DNA of 7,120 nt, from assembly GCA_946480545.1 (NCBI GenBank), contig CAMLKY010000098.1, positions 1 to 7,120 of the forward strand. Direction: 5' to 3'. Every line of letters begins with the position of its first letter. Positions within the stretch are counted from its first letter, which is position 1. The notes beneath the pieces are model-generated. The model saw nothing but the letters and a program-made list of their open reading frames with translations. It made no database searches and was not told the DNA's origin. The position numbers and the translations under genes are program-made. Shown piece after piece: positions 5,155-7,120 of this stretch. This DNA is from an uncultured Acidobacteriota bacterium. Lineage in GTDB: Bacteria; Acidobacteriota; Blastocatellia; Pyrinomonadales; Pyrinomonadaceae.

Positions 5155-7037
5155 CGGACGGGTTCTCGAAGGACGATATCCGCCGTCTCGCGTGCAATGT
5201 CGGCCGCGTTCGGGTTTGACTCGCGCAGGTTCGCGATCTGCAGGAGGGCTTCCCCGGTGCGTGCGAGCAATCGGAAAAGGTCACCTTCTTCGGCCCCCGT
5301 TTTTCGCGCAAGCTGTTCCCATGACATCCCTGCGGCCCAACGTTCTGCTGCGGCCGCGGCCGAAAGGTTTATCTCCTCGGTAGGTTCTATTCCCGCATTC
5401 CACTCGGTATTCGACACCCGAAATATCGTCTCCTCGAGATCGCTGATGACATCGAGCAGAGCGTCCGACAGATAGAGGTCTCCGTAATTCCGGTCCGAAT
5501 CCGCGGCGAGTGACGCCATCAGACCGGCGGCGGTCGGAGGTGTTAGATCGTCGAAGATCCCGTGGCGTATGGCTTCGCCTACGAGCAGCGGCCGGTCGAC
5601 GCGGACGTCGGCGAGCCACTTACCCGAGTCTGTAACCTTCTCGGCGGCGAAATCCAAATAGCCGAAATGATCGAGCACCTTCGCCCGGCGCTCGAACGGC
5701 TGCCATATGTCGTTGTAGAGGATATCGATGTCGCGTCCGAAGCGTTCGATGTGCTCGGCGTCTTCGTAACAATCCCAGAGAAGGGATTGCGGATCGCGGG
5801 TAGCCGCCGTGTCGACAGGACCCTGCCCACCGGCTGGGTTTCTGCCTGCGATCGACGTGAGAAGGCGGCCGAGCAGGTCGCCGGCGCCATCTGTCTCGTG
5901 TTTCCTGAACGACAGTTTTGGTTCGTTGAGCGGTTTGTTTTTTCCGTCGAAGGTATCGAAGAACGCCTGCTCGATATGGTTCGATCGAGTGCTATAGAAA
6001 TTCTGGTAAACACGATTCACGCGCGAAAGTGCGAAGGTCGTTCCCTCGCCATCGTCCCGCATAGCGGAAACCTTGTCGCCGAAAACATTGAACACCAGGA
6101 AGAGGCGTTTGCCGCCGCGGCCCTGTGTGACGATGCGTCCCGATTGAACAGATTCGCGAAGCCAGTTCTGACGCATCTCGGCACGCGTTATGGGAAGCCG
6201 CTCTTCAACGCGGTTCTTTGCGCTGACTAGCCGCTCAAAGCCGCGAACATCTTCTTCGGTCAAACCAAATTCGTTACCGTCGAGCCGCTCCCGGATTCTT
6301 TCACGGCGCTCGTCGCGCGTTCGCTTCAGCTTGTCGATGCGGCGGGCCGTATCCTGATAGGCGAAGCTTTTCTCAGCGATCTCGCGTACCTGTTCGAAAC
6401 TCCCGAATGCATCGAGGAGATTGAGAAGGCTTGTATATGTCGCGCGAAATCGGCTCTCCAGAGGATCGGGCTTTGATTTGAGAAGCTCGGCGAGTTTCTT
6501 CGGATTCTGGAACTGGCCGGGAACGAGGACGACGAAACCGACGTTGTCTTTGCCGCGGCGTCCGGCACGGCCGTTCATATGCGGCAGCTCGCTTGCCTGC
6601 AGCGCTCGCCATCCGTCATTGCCCCGTGTATCTGCGTTCGAGATGACAACGGTTCGAGCGGGAAAGTCTACGCCGGCTGCGACGGTGGACGTCGCGAAGA
6701 TCGCGTTGAGCAGCCCACCCGACATCATCTTCTCGACCAGGAGCTTCCACGCCGGAATATGCCCCGCGTGATGCGACGCAATGCCGGCGTTGACGAGGAT
6801 CTTGTGATGCTTATGGCGTGCGATCTCTGGATACTGCGCGGAGAAATCGAGGAATATTTCCTGCCGCCGCTTCTGCCTGTCAGGATCGGTCTTCTGGGAA
6901 CGGTCACCGGCGACCTCTGAGGCTGCTTCGTCACACTTTCGCCGGGTCGGCAAAAAGATTATCGCCGGCAGAAGATCGTAGCCCCGCAGAGCCGAGATCA
7001 ACTTGTGCGGCGGAATTTCCGGCGGCCGTGGATTCAT
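5151..7037 (-). CDS. Ski2/Mtr4-like helicase: second RecA lobe plus DSHCT-like C-terminus (N-lobe not seen)
   Basis: This 628-residue protein is predicted to act in RNA unwinding or turnover. Lobe-2 motifs are clear: AIIFLPTRRKCDEAA (25-39, motif IV region), ASHHAGHIPAWK (87-98), motif V FATSTVAAGVDFPA (114-127) and motif VI HMNGRAGRRGKD (153-164), the signature of Ski2-like enzymes. A charged, probably helical stretch (about 212-290) and a beta-rich part (about 297-347, GRIVTQ, KRLFLVFNVFG, RVNRVYQNFY) follow. The end (about 560-628, AAAERWAAGMSWEQL, EEGDLFRLLARTGEALLQI) resembles the DSHCT domain. The ATP-binding lobe with the Walker A and DExH motifs is absent from the window. I chose the ATG at 7035-7037 because a -10 box stands 7 nt before it; the frame is open to the window edge, so a longer protein continuing upstream through the tandem repeat is possible. 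It overlaps the GNAT gene tail to tail. Confidence 0.85.
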   Translation of the reverse strand: MNPRPPEIPPHKLISALRGYDLLPAIIFLPTRRKCDEAASEVAGDRSQKTDPDRQKRRQEIFLDFSAQYPEIARHKHHKILVNAGIASHHAGHIPAWKLLVEKMMSGGLLNAIFATSTVAAGVDFPARTVVISNADTRGNDGWRALQASELPHMNGRAGRRGKDNVGFVVLVPGQFQNPKKLAELLKSKPDPLESRFRATYTSLLNLLDAFGSFEQVREIAEKSFAYQDTARRIDKLKRTRDERRERIRERLDGNEFGLTEEDVRGFERLVSAKNRVEERLPITRAEMRQNWLRESVQSGRIVTQGRGGKRLFLVFNVFGDKVSAMRDDGEGTTFALSRVNRVYQNFYSTRSNHIEQAFFDTFDGKNKPLNEPKLSFRKHETDGAGDLLGRLLTSIAGRNPAGGQGPVDTAATRDPQSLLWDCYEDAEHIERFGRDIDILYNDIWQPFERRAKVLDHFGYLDFAAEKVTDSGKWLADVRVDRPLLVGEAIRHGIFDDLTPPTAAGLMASLAADSDRNYGDLYLSDALLDVISDLEETIFRVSNTEWNAGIEPTEEINLSAAAAAERWAAGMSWEQLARKTGAEEGDLFRLLARTGEALLQIANLRESNPNAADIARETADIVLREPVR

Positions 7038-7044
7038 GAACAAA

Positions 7045-7050
7045 AGTATA
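7045..7050 (-). promoter_or_regulatory. -10 box TATACT for a leaderless helicase transcript
   Basis: TATACT (7050-7045 on the minus strand) ends 7 nt before the ATG at 7037, which places the expected transcript start at or one base before the A of ATG. No Shine-Dalgarno is present. No good -35 box is visible; that position falls in the tandem repeat (ACTAGG). Confidence 0.5.
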
Positions 7051-7055
7051 CAACT

Positions 7056-7113
7056 AAGTCCCAGGTCCCTAGTCCCAGAAGTCCCTAGTCCCAGAAGTCC
7101 CAAGTCCCTAGTC
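7056..7113. repeat. 16-bp tandem repeat built on GTCCCTAGTCCCAGAA
   Basis: Two perfect copies stand at 7065-7080 and 7081-7096, flanked on both sides by degenerate GTCCCAAGTCCCTAGT-like and AGTCCCAGGTCCC-like units of the same GTCCC(T/A)(A/G)(G) theme. The array runs almost to the window edge and may continue beyond it. It lies directly upstream of the helicase promoter. Confidence 0.85.
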
Positions 7114-7120
7114 GCAGCGG

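Noticed and set aside
5562..6230. A 222-codon plus-strand reading frame opposite the helicase.
   Set aside because: It is the mirror of a well-supported minus-strand gene with clear family motifs, and it has no recognisable domain of its own.

Overview
The window holds six protein-coding genes, two of them cut by or open to a window edge, and a repeat-rich 0.6 kb intergenic stretch. I see no rRNA, tRNA, CRISPR array, phage gene or intact transposase. Codon use is moderately GC-rich. Gene order is mixed, with no multi-gene operon. The likely source is an environmental bacterium, possibly Acidobacteriota. I infer this from the character of the repeats and the Ski2/DSHCT-type helicase; no marker gene proves it.

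Layout from left to right. (1) At 1-1011, minus strand, lies a membrane-anchored HtrA/DegP-type serine protease with a complete catalytic triad and the start of a PDZ domain; its C-terminus is beyond the window. A 36-bp imperfect tandem repeat and a strong hairpin terminator lie just upstream. (2) At 1196-1561, minus strand, is a small DUF5658-like membrane protein with its own promoter. (3) At 1953-2672, plus strand, is an exported protein of unknown function: a signal peptide, a beta-rich domain, a glycine zipper and a C-terminal tail. It ends in a textbook terminator. (4) From 2728 to 3333 there is no gene. This stretch carries three copies of a 20-bp hairpin repeat in alternating orientation, plus long palindromes, and looks like a REP/MITE-type array. 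(5) At 3334-4197, minus strand, is ispH (lytB), the last enzyme of the MEP isoprenoid pathway. (6) At 4276-5154, plus strand and divergent from ispH, is a two-domain GNAT acetyltransferase. (7) At 5151-7037, minus strand, is a Ski2/Mtr4-like helicase that in this window has only the second RecA lobe and the C-terminal DSHCT-like region. Its start sits directly after an excellent -10 box, as in a leaderless transcript, and upstream of that lies a 16-bp tandem repeat that reaches nearly to the window edge.

The genes do not form an obvious pathway: envelope protein quality control, an envelope protein of unknown role, isoprenoid synthesis, an acetyltransferase and RNA metabolism. The most interesting signals are the apparent half-helicase with its leaderless start, the alternating inverted repeats at 2892-3307, and the in-frame tandem repeat before the protease.
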